Source: Streptomyces sp. SJL17-4 (GTDB lineage Bacteria > Actinomycetota > Actinomycetes > Streptomycetales > Streptomycetaceae). Taken from it: a stretch of 64,000 nucleotides of DNA. The notes under the pieces were generated by a model. It saw nothing but the letters and a program-made list of their open reading frames with translations, did no database searches and was not told the origin of the DNA. The stretch is from contig NZ_CP104578.1 of NCBI RefSeq assembly GCF_036826855.1, positions 2,914,001 through 2,978,000 of the forward strand, given 5' to 3'. The position numbers were made by a program, and so were the translations under genes. Below, piece by piece: positions 1-8,781 of this stretch. How positions within the stretch are numbered: the stretch's first letter is position 1; each line of letters starts with the position of its first letter.

Positions 1-1
1 G

Positions 2-298
2 TGGGCCGACGACTTCGCGGCCTCGCTCGACCTCGCGTCCGGCAGCATGACCCTGGCCAAGCACAGCTTCGACCACTGCGTCGAGATGGAGGGCACCATC
101 CTGAACAGGGTCGTCGCGAACGGCACGCACGACAGCCTGGTCACCCATATGCGGGTCGGCGTCTTCCTGGCGTCGTGGCGCATCGCGCAGAGCCGCTGGC
201 GCGAGACGAGCGACCGCACCATCGGCTCGCTGGTCGCGATCCGGCGAGAGGCGTTCGACCTCGTCAGCGACCTCGGGTCGGACCCGCGCACGGCCTGA
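2..298 (+). CDS. 3' end of an unrecognised gene (5' end outside window)
   Basis: The frame is open from the window edge (W-A-D-D-F-A) to TGA at 296-298, about 98 visible residues. An internal ATG at 47 would give 83 residues, but the reading upstream of it is equally protein-like, so I treat the gene as truncated by the window. The visible part looks all-helical (VEMEGTILNRVV, VFLASWRIAQSRWRE) and has no motif, signal peptide or membrane segment I recognise. The next feature on this strand is a decayed EccA-type ATPase, so the pair could be a relic of one locus, but that is only proximity. Function unknown. Confidence 0.6.
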   Translation, partial: WADDFAASLDLASGSMTLAKHSFDHCVEMEGTILNRVVANGTHDSLVTHMRVGVFLASWRIAQSRWRETSDRTIGSLVAIRREAFDLVSDLGSDPRTA

Positions 299-650
299 TC
301 CGGCTCTGACGTCGCCGGTCCGGTTCTGACGGCGATCACGGGGGAACAACGGGGGAACACGGGGGACAACGGGGACACGGGGGACAACGGGCACACGGGG
401 GACAACGGGGGAAACAACGGGAGTACAGGGGTTACGGGGTCACGGGGGATACGGGGTCACGGGGGGTACGGGGGGTACGGGGTCACACGGTCCCCCAGGG
501 GTGGAAGGTGCCTCACCGGGCGACCGGATGAGTGCGGCGGTCGCGGGGCGTCAGGCATTCTTGGTGTCTGCGGTCGTTCGACACCGGTCGTAGCCGGTCT
601 GAGCCGGCCGGGAGCCGGTCTGAGCCGGTCGTAGCCGGTCTGAGCCGCTC
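299..650. repeat. Low-complexity gap with G-rich and 20-bp tandem repeats
   Basis: No credible gene. Positions 337-489 are an irregular tandem array built from the theme ACGGGGGACAACGGG and TACGGGGTCACGGGG. At 586-605 and 627-646 there is an exact 20-bp repeat, GGTCGTAGCCGGTCTGAGCC, with a variant copy between (606-626). The second array runs into the 5' edge of the decayed AAA+ gene and sits where its N-terminal codons would be expected. Long ORFs on both strands here are repeat-driven. Confidence 0.7.
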
Positions 651-1935
651 TTCGGAGCGCTGCGGAACAAGTGCGCGCTGACGGTCCATTCGCGGTTCGA
701 TCTCGGTGTCTACGTCACCTTCCGGCTGGAGACCTCGCGCGACCTCTGGCTCGCCGGCATGGCGCAGCAGCTCTCCGCGGGGCGTGTCGACGAGGCCGAG
801 CCCGCTCTCCTCACCGCCGTTCTCGACTGTGACGAGACGCGGTTCCTCTGCACCCGCTACGCCTACCTCAAGGAGAACTGGCCGCTGGTGCTGGAGTTCT
901 CGCGGGGCATCGAGACGTCCTTCCTGCGCGACGAGGCCCAGCTGTACGTCGGGTACGCGCTCGCCCGCCAGCGCGTCTTCCACGAGGTCCTGAACACCGT
1001 GGCGCCCCTCCCCCGCGCGCTGGGCCGGGGCGGGTACCGCCGAGGGCGCCGACGCCGCGGATCGACGCCTCGACGAGGCGCTCGCCCGCCTCGACCGGAT
1101 GATCGGGCTCGAACCCGTCAAGCGGCAGGTGCGGACCCTCGTGGCCCAGCTGCGGATGGCCACCGTCCGCAGGGAGCAGGGGCTGCCGACGACCGCCGGG
1201 CCGCAGCACTTCGTCTTCGCCGGCCCCCCGGGCACCGGCAAGACGACCGTGGCCCGCATCATCGGCGACATCTTCGCCGGCCCCGGAATGCTGGAGACGG
1301 GGACGCTCGTCGAGACCTCGCGGGTCGACCTCGTGGGCGAACACCTCGGGTCGTCGGCGATGAAGACGAAGGCCGTCATCGACTCCGCCCTCGGCGGTGT
1401 CCTCTTCGTCGACGAGGCCTACGCGCTGTACAACACCGGCTACTCCGGAGGAGACGCCTTCGGCAAGGAGGCCCTTCAGGTGCTGCTCAAGCGGGCCGAG
1501 GACGACCGCGACCAGCTTGTCGTCATCCTGGCCGGCCACCCGGAGGAGATGGCCGAACTGCTCTCCACGAACCCGGGCCTCACCTCCCGTTTCAGTACGC
1601 GGATCGACTTCCCGTCGTACTCGGCGGCGGAACTCCTCCGGATCGCCCACGGCGTTCTGGAGGCGCAGGGCGACATCGTGGACGAGGACGCCGACGCCGT
1701 CCTCCACTCCCACTTCCAGGGGGTCGTACGGGACGGACTCGTCGACCGGTTGGGCAACGGGCGGCTCGCTCGTGAGCTCTGCCGAAAGGCCGCCTCGGCC
1801 CGCGATCTGCGCCTCTACGACACCCACGGCGGGCATGTCGCCCCCAGCCGGGACGACCTCGTCACCGTGCGCGTCGCCGACCTCAACACGGCGTACGTGG
1901 AGTTGCGTTCCGCCGGCGGTCCACCGTCCAGGTGA
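651..1935 (+). pseudogene. EccA/CbxX-type AAA+ ATPase, decayed: TPR-like N-part and AAA part in different frames
   Basis: Frame 3 from about 651 to 1010 encodes a TPR-like segment (RFDLGVYVTFRL, AGRVDEAEPALLTAV, YLKENWPLVLEFSRG) like the N-terminal domain of type VII secretion ATPase EccA. Frame 1 from about 1021 (LDEALARLDRMIGLEPVK) to TGA at 1933-1935 encodes a full AAA+ domain with Walker A GPPGTGKTT, Walker B GGVLFVDEAYAL and an arginine finger region SRFSTRIDF. The two blocks are one family in order but differ by one base, and the linker residues normally between them are largely missing. Frame 1 has a stop at 991-993 and no start codon before ATG 1099. If translated, 1099-1935 gives a 278-residue AAA-only protein. 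The switch lies in C/G runs at 1000-1035, so a sequencing error could explain the shift but not the missing N-terminus. Confidence 0.55.
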
Positions 1936-1959
1936 GACCCGCCCACCCGGTCGGCGACC

Positions 1960-3045
1960 CTACGCCGTGCGCTTGCGTGGGGTCGCCTTCTTCGCGGTCG
2001 TCTTCTTCGCCGCCGTCTTCTTCGTCGCCGTGCTCTTCGTCGCCGTGCTCTTCGCCGGCGTCTTCTTCGTCGCCGTCTTCGCCGTCTTCGCCGTCGACTT
2101 GTGCGCCGCGGCCGCCGTCTTCTTCGCCGGTGTCTTCGACGTGGACTTCTTCGTGTCCGTCGACTTCGGTGTGCGTGCGCGCGACGTCAGCTGGGTGACC
2201 TCCGCCTCCGCCTTCCCCTCCGCCTTCCCCTCCGCCTTCCCCTCCCCCTCCCCGCCCTCGCCCCTGGCCTCCTTCGCCGCCCTCACGCTGTTCTCCAGGG
2301 CCGCCATCAGGTCGATGACCTGGCCGCCGCCGCGCTCCTCGCCCGTGTCCGGGGGTGCGACTCCCTCGCCGCCCTCCGCCTTCGCCGCGATCATCTCCTC
2401 GACCGCCGTGCGGTAGTCGTCGTGCAGGGTGCTCATGTCGACCTCGCCCAGGGTGGCCATCAGGGCGTCCGCCAGGTCGAGTTCGGCGTCCCTCACGCTC
2501 ACCGGGTTCTCCGGGGCCACGCCCTCCGGCGCGCGGATCTCGTCCGGCCAGAGCAGGCCGTGCATGGCGATCACGTCGTCCACGACCCGGAGCATCCCCA
2601 GGCGCTCCCGCCCCCTGAGGGCGTACTTGGCCACGGCCACCTTCTCGCTGCGCTTCAGCGCCTCGCGGAGCAGGGTGTACGGCTTGGCCGCCGGGACGCC
2701 GTTCGCCGAGAGGTAGTACGCGGCGTCCATCTGCAGCGGGTCGATGTCGCCGGCCGGTACGAAGGCGACGATCTCGATCGTCTTCGCCGTGGGGAGCGGC
2801 AGCGCGGCCAGGTCCTCCTCGGTGATCGGGATCATGGTCCCGTCGGCATCCTCGTACGCCTTGCCGATCTCCGCCTGCGGGACCTCCTCGCCGTCGAGTT
2901 CGCACACCTTCTTGTAGCGGACGCGACCGCCGTCCTCGGTGTGGATCTGCCGGAAGGAGACGGACCGGCTCTCGGTGGCGTTCACGAGTTTGATCGGGAT
3001 GCTGACCAGGCCGAAGGATATGGCGCCGTTCCAGATGGATCGCAC
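1960..3045 (-). CDS. ku: Ku DNA end-binding protein (NHEJ)
   Basis: 361 residues starting M-R-S-I-W-N-G-A-I-S-F-G-L-V, the typical opening of bacterial Ku. The protein forms a ring-shaped homodimer on double-strand break ends and recruits LigD-type enzymes. The Ku core spans about residues 1-255. From about 285 to the end it carries a long tail of Lys/Ala/Thr/Ser (KKSTSKTPAKKTA, TAKKATPRKRTA), the basic extension seen in many actinobacterial Ku proteins and thought to help DNA binding or threading. It is transcribed away from the polymerase gene at 3119; the 73-bp gap must hold both promoters. Start ATG at 3045. Confidence 0.96.
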   Translation of the reverse strand: MRSIWNGAISFGLVSIPIKLVNATESRSVSFRQIHTEDGGRVRYKKVCELDGEEVPQAEIGKAYEDADGTMIPITEEDLAALPLPTAKTIEIVAFVPAGDIDPLQMDAAYYLSANGVPAAKPYTLLREALKRSEKVAVAKYALRGRERLGMLRVVDDVIAMHGLLWPDEIRAPEGVAPENPVSVRDAELDLADALMATLGEVDMSTLHDDYRTAVEEMIAAKAEGGEGVAPPDTGEERGGGQVIDLMAALENSVRAAKEARGEGGEGEGKAEGKAEGKAEAEVTQLTSRARTPKSTDTKKSTSKTPAKKTAAAAHKSTAKTAKTATKKTPAKSTATKSTATKKTAAKKTTAKKATPRKRTA

Positions 3046-3118
3046 GAGTGTTCCCTTCGGGTCGGATCAGGACGTTTCGTCGTGCCCGATTTGTCGTCAA
3101 TCGTGGGATTCTCATCGT

Positions 3119-4015
3119 ATGACGCCTCTCACAGAGGTGGAGGGGCGGCGCCTGGCGCTCAGCAACCTGGACAAGGTGCTCCACCCGGTCACCGGCACCA
3201 CCAAGGGCGAGCTGCTCCACTACTACGCGACCGTCGGGGCCGCGATCCTGCCGCATCTGCGCGATCGCCCGGTGTCCTTCCTGCGCTATCCGGACGGCCC
3301 CGACGGGCAGCTCTTCTTCACGAAGAATCCGCCGCCCGGCACACCCTCCTGGGTGAGGACCACCCCGGTGCCGCGCTCCGAGGACCCCCGGGCCCGGCAG
3401 GTGGTCGTCGAGGACCTCGCCTCGCTGATGTGGGCCGCGAACCTCGTCGTGGAGTTCCACACGCCCCAGTGGCGGGCCTCCTCCCCCGCCGTCGCCGACC
3501 GGCTCGTGTTCGACCTCGACCCCGGGCCGCCGGCGACGGTCGTCGAGTGCTGCCGCGTCGCCCTTCACCTGCGCGAGCGGCTCGCCGCGGACGGCCTCGA
3601 CGCCTTCGCCAAGACCTCCGGCTCCAAGGGGCTGCACCTGCTCGTCCCGGTGGTGCCCACGCCGTCCCCGCGCGTCTCGGCGTACGCGCGGAAGCTCGCC
3701 GTCGAGGCGGAGGCCGCGCTGCCGCGGCTCGTCGTGCACCGGATGGCCCGGGCCCTGCGGCCCGGGAAGGTCTTCGTCGACCACAGCCAGAACGCCGCCG
3801 CCAAGACCACCGCCACGCCCTACACCCTGCGGGCGCGGCCCCTCCCCATGGTCTCGGCGCCCGTCACGTGGGAGGAGGTCGAGGAGTGCGCCGGGGCCGC
3901 CGCGGACCCCGAGTCCCTCGTCCTCCTCATGGATGACATCGCGCCACGTCTTGAGCGGTACGGGGAGCTCCTCGCGCCACTTTTCGCGCCCGAGCGGGCG
4001 GGGGACGTGCCGTGA
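3119..4015 (+). CDS. LigD-type NHEJ polymerase/primase domain protein
   Basis: 298 residues, a stand-alone polymerase domain of LigD (archaeo-eukaryotic primase fold). Motifs: FDLDPG with the metal-binding pair D132 and D134, SGSKGLH at 167-173, and VDHSQN with D221 as the third acid. In NHEJ it fills gaps and adds (ribo)nucleotides at ends held by Ku. ATG 3119 is chosen because the earlier in-frame ATG at 2939 lies inside ku on the other strand and the domain begins directly after 3119. The start lacks a clear Shine-Dalgarno (GGGATTCTCATCGT precedes it), so a leaderless message is possible. The ligase follows downstream; this genome carries the activities as separate proteins rather than a LigD fusion. 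Confidence 0.93.
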   Translation: MTPLTEVEGRRLALSNLDKVLHPVTGTTKGELLHYYATVGAAILPHLRDRPVSFLRYPDGPDGQLFFTKNPPPGTPSWVRTTPVPRSEDPRARQVVVEDLASLMWAANLVVEFHTPQWRASSPAVADRLVFDLDPGPPATVVECCRVALHLRERLAADGLDAFAKTSGSKGLHLLVPVVPTPSPRVSAYARKLAVEAEAALPRLVVHRMARALRPGKVFVDHSQNAAAKTTATPYTLRARPLPMVSAPVTWEEVEECAGAAADPESLVLLMDDIAPRLERYGELLAPLFAPERAGDVP

Positions 4016-4034
4016 ACCGGGCCCGGGGCGCGCC

Positions 4035-5402
4035 GTGAACGGGGCCTGGGCGCACGCCCGGGGCGGGCGTGGCGACGCCGCGAGCGCCGGTGGCGGGGCT
4101 CCTGGCGGGCCTGACGGGGCCACCCCGAGCGCCGGTGACGGGGCTCCGGGCGGACGTCACGGGACCCCGGGCCGGGCCGGGGTCGCGGCCGGTGGCACTC
4201 CGGGCCGCGGGGCGGGCCGGAACCCGGGGAGCAGCGCGGACGGTGGCGCTCAGGGCCGTGGCCGCGGTGAGCCCCGCCCGCCCGGCGGCCTCGCCCCTGA
4301 CCCTGACTCCGGCCGTGGCTCCGGTCCTGAGTCTCGCCGTCGCCCTCGCCCCGACCGCGGCTCCGACTCGGGCTCCAGCTCCCGCTCCGGTCCTCGTCCT
4401 GACCCTCGCCCCAACCCCAACCCCGGCCCCGGCCCCGATCTCGGCCCCGGCCCAGCCCCAGGCCGCAGCCCCAGTCCCGACCCCCGCCCCCGCCCCAGCC
4501 CCAGCCCCCGTGACGTCGTGCTTCTTCCGCCCGTCGACGTCATGCGGCCCCGCTCCGCCGACGCGATCCCCGAGCAGGGAAAGCCGCCCCGGGAGCTCCA
4601 GTACTCGCTCAAGCTCGACGGATTCCGCGCGCTCGCCTTCGTCCTCGGCGACGGGAGGGTCGTCCTCCAGTCGCGTTCCCGGCGCGACCTCGCTCCCGAG
4701 TTCCCCGGGATCGCCGCGCACCTGCGTGACCAGCTGCCGCCCGGGATCGTCCTCGACGGCGAGCTGTGCGCCTACCGGGACGGACGGCTGAGCTTCACCG
4801 ACCTGCTGCGTTCCCCCGCCGACCGGGCACGGGCCGGCGTTCCGGTCTCGTACATCGCCTTCGACCTGCTCGCCGTCCCGGGGCGCGACGTCCGGGCCCT
4901 GCCGCTCCGCGACCGGTGGGAGCTGCTCGGGACGGCCCTGCGCGACGCCGAGCCGCCGCTCCAGCGGGTGCTCGCCACCCAGGACGAGGAGACCGCGCGC
5001 GGCTGGTTCCGCGATCTGCGGGACGCGGGGGTCGAGGGGATCGTCGCCAAGTCACTGACCTCCCCGTATCGGGCCGGCTCCACCTGGGCCTGGCGGAAGA
5101 TCCGGCACATGGAGACGAGCGACGGCGTGCTGCTCGGTGTCGTCGGCCCGCCCGACCGGCCCCGGGCCCTGGTCGTACGCCTCGCGGACGGTCGTACGGT
5201 GTCCACCTCGCCCCGGCTCACCCCGGCGCAGTCGCGCGAGGTCGGCGCCCTGGCCGGGGACCGCGCGGGGCCGCTCGCCCAGGACCCCGAGCACGGCCCG
5301 GTGCGGTGGATCGACCCGCCGCTCCCCGTCGAACTGCGGCAGCTCGCCGTGCGACAGCGCCAGGAGAACGCGACCTTCGTCCGCGTCCGGTCCGAGGGGT
5401 AG
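4035..5402 (+). CDS. ATP-dependent DNA ligase (NHEJ) with long low-complexity N-terminal extension
   Basis: The ligase core begins near GTG 4518 (V-L-L-P-P-V-D-V-M-R-P) and carries the nucleotidyltransferase lysine motif K-L-D-G (K193 in this numbering), motif IV EGIVAKS and motif V-like WRKIRHMET, ending with an OB-type region. It seals ends held by Ku. The frame is open upstream to GTG 4035, 19 nt after the polymerase stop, giving 455 residues with about 160 of Gly, Pro, Asp, Arg and Ser in tandem motifs (GDGAPGG, PNPNPGPGPDLGPGP). Whether that tail is translated is uncertain: neither GTG 4035, GTG 4518 nor ATG 4542 has a good ribosome binding site. The minimal ligase (4518-5402) would be 294 residues. 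Confidence 0.85.
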   Translation: MNGAWAHARGGRGDAASAGGGAPGGPDGATPSAGDGAPGGRHGTPGRAGVAAGGTPGRGAGRNPGSSADGGAQGRGRGEPRPPGGLAPDPDSGRGSGPESRRRPRPDRGSDSGSSSRSGPRPDPRPNPNPGPGPDLGPGPAPGRSPSPDPRPRPSPSPRDVVLLPPVDVMRPRSADAIPEQGKPPRELQYSLKLDGFRALAFVLGDGRVVLQSRSRRDLAPEFPGIAAHLRDQLPPGIVLDGELCAYRDGRLSFTDLLRSPADRARAGVPVSYIAFDLLAVPGRDVRALPLRDRWELLGTALRDAEPPLQRVLATQDEETARGWFRDLRDAGVEGIVAKSLTSPYRAGSTWAWRKIRHMETSDGVLLGVVGPPDRPRALVVRLADGRTVSTSPRLTPAQSREVGALAGDRAGPLAQDPEHGPVRWIDPPLPVELRQLAVRQRQENATFVRVRSEG

Positions 5403-5611
5403 GCCGCCGCCGGACCGGGTTCCCGGGGGTGGGCACTGCGGTTTCCGGGTGGGCACTGAGTGCAACTGCCCCGCTGCGTACCGCACATGGCGCAAACAGA
5501 GCGCAACTGGGGCTCCGCGCACGCCCGGTGTCGCCGGTAAGGCCTTGCTGTCCCTCCCGTGGTGCACACTTGCTGCCTGGTACAGGGCTCACGGGGAAGG
5601 CGGCCTGGCAA

Positions 5612-7774
5612 ATGCTGACGGGGATCGAGGAGGTCGACTGGGCCTCGTTGGGGCACGCGTACGGCCCCGCGGACGACGTGCCGGAGCTGCTCCGCGGACT
5701 CGCCTCCGCCGATCCCGCCGAGCGGGAGACGGCCCTCGACGGCATGTACGGGGCCGTGCACCACCAGGGCGACGTCTACGACTCCACCCTCGCCTGCATC
5801 CCCTTCCTCCTCGAACTCGTCGCCGACCCCGCCGTCGAGGACCGCGGCTGCATCGTCGAGCTGCTGACCAGCATCGGCGGGATCGAGCTCGACGACGACG
5901 AGGAACTGGACGAACTCGACCCCGACGACGAGGAGTTCATCCCCGCCGCCAACTACGCGATGGCCGCCGCCGCGATCGCCGCCGGCGCCGACGTGTTCCT
6001 CGGTCTCGTCTCCGATCCCGACCCCGAGGTGCGGCTCGCCGCGCCCTGCGCGCTCGCCTCGCTGCACCCCGAGCCCGCGCGGGTGCTGACCCTGCTCCGG
6101 GAGCGGCTCACCGTCGAGCGGGACACCGAGGTCCGGCTCGCCCTGGTCGCCGCCGTCGGGCGGATCGCCCTGCGCCACGCGTCGCTGCGCACCGAGACCG
6201 TCGACTGGCTCGGCTGGCTCGCCCGCGCCGCCCAGGACCCCGGCCTGCGGCTCGCGGCCCTCGCCCAGCGGGCGCGCTGCGCGCCCGCCGACATCCCGGA
6301 CGACATCGTGCCGTGGGTGACGGGACTCCTGGAGGAGATCAGGACCTCGGCGCGGGGACCGGTCGCCCCCGGCACCGAGCGCGCCGCGACACCGACCCTC
6401 ATCGGGCAGGTCCGCGAGCTCCTGGAGGAGCACGCCGCCGGGCGCCCCGCTCCGTGGACGGAGGAACTGCTCCGGACCCTGCACGCGGCGCTCGACGACC
6501 GGGTCGACGACCGGATCGCGCTCATCCTGGCGCAGCTGCGCAGCCCCGACTGGGGGCAGCGTTCGGACGCGATCTGGCTGTGCGGCGGGTTGATACGGAT
6601 CTGGCGGGGGCGGTACGAGGAGGTCGTCCGGCTCGTCGGCGCCCAGCTCGACGATCCCGAGCCCCGGCTATGGGAGGCCGCGACCTCGTTCCTGGAGCGT
6701 CTCTTCGAGCTGGGCGCTCCCGCCGCCGACGCGCTCGCCACCCGCCTCGCGGTGGGACCTGCGGCGGGGGTCGACACCGGCACCGGCACCGGCACCGGCC
6801 AGGGCAGCGGAAGGGGCAGCAGCGTCGGCGGCAGCGGCAGCGTCCAGAGCGGCTTCGTCGGGCGGTCCGGGCGCGACGGGGCGCTCCTCGCGCTCGCCCG
6901 CGCCGGGGACACCCGCGCCGTCCCGCTGCTCGCCCGCGCCCTGGAGGAGCGCGAGGTGCGGCGCGAGCTGCTGTACGCCATGGACGGCCTCGGACCCTCG
7001 GCCGCCATGCTGGCCCCGCTGCTGCGGCGCCGGCTCGCCGAGGTCGAGCTCGACGAGCGGCTGTACGACCGGGCGGCGCCCCTGCTGTACGCCCTCGCGG
7101 CGGTACGGGGCTCCCAGGCCGTGCCGGAGGTCCTGCGGGTCCTGCGCGGCGCGCCGTCGAACCGGCGCGACTGGGTCCGCGAGTCCGCGCTGCGGACCTT
7201 GGCGGCGTTCGGGCCCGCGGCCCAGGAGGCCGTACCGGACATGCGCGGGCTCCTGGCCGCCGACTCGGCCACGGTCGCCACGACGGCGGCGCGCGCCCTG
7301 TGGGCGGCCGAGGGTGATCTGGGCGAGGTCCTGACCGCCCTGGAGCGGTGGCTCCGGCCGGGCGTCTCGGGTGCGGACTGGTGCTCCGCCGCTCAGGCCC
7401 TCGGCGAGATCGGCCCGGCGGCCGCCTCGACGGCCCCCGCCCTCGGACCGGGCCTGGCCTCGCGGGACCTGTGGGTACGGGTCCGCAGCGCCGCGGCCCT
7501 GTGGCGGGTGTCCGGGGACGCGGCGGCGGCGCTGCCGGTGCTGCTCGCGGCCTGGGAGGAGAACCGGCACGCGCGCGTGGACGTGGCCGAGTGCCTGGCC
7601 GAGATGGGCCCGGCGGCCTCGGAGGCGCAGCTGGTGATCCTCACCGAGCTGACCCGCCGGCGCCGCCACAACGCCCGCGAGGGCGCCTCGGGCAGCCATG
7701 ACATCCACCTCGACGAGAAGCTCCTGACCGTGTGCCGGGCGGCTCTTGCGAGGATGGAGCGGGGCGCGTTCTAG
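5612..7774 (+). CDS. HEAT-repeat protein
   Basis: 720 residues from ATG 5612 (M-L-T-G-I-E-E-V-D-W-A-S-L). Sequence shows repeated paired helices of PBS-lyase/HEAT type throughout (DPDPEVRLAAPCALASL, ALVAAVGRIALRHAS, PAAASTAPALGPGLASRDLWV). An acidic stretch (DDDEELDELDPDDEE) lies near residue 105 and a Gly/Thr/Ser linker (TGTGTGTGQGSGRGS) near residue 395 separates two HEAT blocks. No signal peptide or catalytic motif. Such proteins act as scaffolds; the partner is unknown. The reading continues upstream in frame but loses protein character, so 5612 is preferred. Confidence 0.85.
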   Translation: MLTGIEEVDWASLGHAYGPADDVPELLRGLASADPAERETALDGMYGAVHHQGDVYDSTLACIPFLLELVADPAVEDRGCIVELLTSIGGIELDDDEELDELDPDDEEFIPAANYAMAAAAIAAGADVFLGLVSDPDPEVRLAAPCALASLHPEPARVLTLLRERLTVERDTEVRLALVAAVGRIALRHASLRTETVDWLGWLARAAQDPGLRLAALAQRARCAPADIPDDIVPWVTGLLEEIRTSARGPVAPGTERAATPTLIGQVRELLEEHAAGRPAPWTEELLRTLHAALDDRVDDRIALILAQLRSPDWGQRSDAIWLCGGLIRIWRGRYEEVVRLVGAQLDDPEPRLWEAATSFLERLFELGAPAADALATRLAVGPAAGVDTGTGTGTGQGSGRGSSVGGSGSVQSGFVGRSGRDGALLALARAGDTRAVPLLARALEEREVRRELLYAMDGLGPSAAMLAPLLRRRLAEVELDERLYDRAAPLLYALAAVRGSQAVPEVLRVLRGAPSNRRDWVRESALRTLAAFGPAAQEAVPDMRGLLAADSATVATTAARALWAAEGDLGEVLTALERWLRPGVSGADWCSAAQALGEIGPAAASTAPALGPGLASRDLWVRVRSAAALWRVSGDAAAALPVLLAAWEENRHARVDVAECLAEMGPAASEAQLVILTELTRRRRHNAREGASGSHDIHLDEKLLTVCRAALARMERGAF

Positions 7775-7817
7775 GGGTGTGGCCGGTGGGATGGCGAGTG
7801 CCCCCTGGAGCGACCGG

Positions 7818-7861
7818 GTCTACGAGTAGACAAAAAGGACTTCCCTCCGAATAAGGTCTAC
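7818..7861. promoter_or_regulatory. Palindrome GTCTAC-GA-GTAGAC plus a third half-site
   Basis: GTCTACGAGTAGAC at 7818-7831 is a perfect 6+6 inverted repeat with a 2-bp centre. A third copy of the half-site GTCTAC lies at 7856-7861. The stretch between is unusually A/T-rich for this genome (GACAAAAAGGACTT, GAATAAGG). It lies 120-160 bp upstream of the lipoprotein/sensor-kinase operon, so it is a reasonable promoter and operator region. No regulator assigned. Confidence 0.4.
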
Positions 7862-7980
7862 TGGAAGCGGACCCGGACCGGGTCCGCCGCCCGGCCGTCC
7901 CGGCCACCCCGCCGTCGCGGCCGTCCCGGCCGCCCTGGCCACCCCGGGCGCCCCACCGATCGACCCGTACGAGGAGCAGT

Positions 7981-8781
7981 GTGAGACCGCGCGGAGTGCA
8001 GCTCGCCGCAGCCGGTGTCCTGTGCGCCCTCGTGCTCGGCGGCGCCGTCGGCTGCGGACGCAACGAGGGCGGGCTCCAGAGCGCCGGTGCCACGCCCACC
8101 GCCGTCGGGCCCGTACGGCTCTGGCCCGACCTGCCGCCCGCCACGGATCCGCCGATCGACTACGGGGAGTCCGACACCGAGCGCGTCCCCGGCATCACGG
8201 TCGCCGACAACGACGTCCACTCCGTCGACGCCGTCGCGGTGGTCGACGCCGAGGTGCGCGCCCGCCCCGACACGTACAGCGGCGGCGACGGGCTCTACGA
8301 GGAGACCGCCCGCGCGATCAGGGCCTGCGACACCGCGCCGGCCGCCTGTCCCATCATGCGGCCGTACTACCGCGACCTCACCGGCAACGGCCGGGACGAG
8401 CTGATCGTCGGGATCCGGATGCCGGACCAGCAGGTCGGCGTGCGCGTCTACCTCGCCGAGAACGGCGGCCTCACCCGCATCATGTCCACCGTCGACCAGG
8501 TCATCAGCGTGGAGCTGGCCGGCCGGGACCTGATCATGCGGGTCAGTTCGGCGGGCATCCCCGGGTACGAGTACCGCACCGCCTGGTCCTGGGACGAGCA
8601 GCAGCACAGCATGCTGCCCACCCGCGACGAGATCGTCCGGGTGAAGCCCGGCCGCACGGCGTCCCCGGCCGTCCCCGCGCCCCGCCTGGTCAGCCCGACG
8701 CCGACGCCGACCACGGCCTCGCCCTCGACGCCGATCCCGACGCCACCGGACGTGGCCGTACCCGTCGAGCCGAACCCGTGA
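7981..8781 (+). CDS. Putative lipoprotein, partner of sensor kinase
   Basis: 266 residues with GTG start preceded by GAGGAGCA (good Shine-Dalgarno). Residues 1-25 form a signal peptide ending AVGC, a usable though not perfect lipobox, so the protein is probably tethered outside the membrane. The middle contains an FG-GAP/VCBS-like motif (DLTGNGRDELIVGIRM). The C-terminal 40 residues are Pro/Thr/Ser-rich (PTPTPTTASPSTPIPTPP). The stop codon overlaps the start of the histidine kinase (GTGA), implying translational coupling, so it may sense or modulate the kinase signal, comparable in layout to CseA with CseC. That role is inferred. Confidence 0.75.
   Translation: MRPRGVQLAAAGVLCALVLGGAVGCGRNEGGLQSAGATPTAVGPVRLWPDLPPATDPPIDYGESDTERVPGITVADNDVHSVDAVAVVDAEVRARPDTYSGGDGLYEETARAIRACDTAPAACPIMRPYYRDLTGNGRDELIVGIRMPDQQVGVRVYLAENGGLTRIMSTVDQVISVELAGRDLIMRVSSAGIPGYEYRTAWSWDEQQHSMLPTRDEIVRVKPGRTASPAVPAPRLVSPTPTPTTASPSTPIPTPPDVAVPVEPNP

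Noticed and set aside
337..489. CRISPR array
   Set aside because: Repeats are short, irregular and contiguous without unique spacers; no cas genes.
2939..3118. N-terminal extension of the polymerase gene to ATG 2939
   Set aside because: It would overlap the start of ku on the other strand and adds sequence unlike the family; the domain starts at 3119.
1883..4123. 746-residue minus-strand ORF across ku and the polymerase gene
   Set aside because: Frame-shifted shadow of ku, rich in Arg, Gly and Pro, with no domain.
4069..4791. Ala/Pro-rich ORF in frame 1 before the ligase
   Set aside because: Alternate frame of the repeat region; breaks into the ligase core in the wrong frame.
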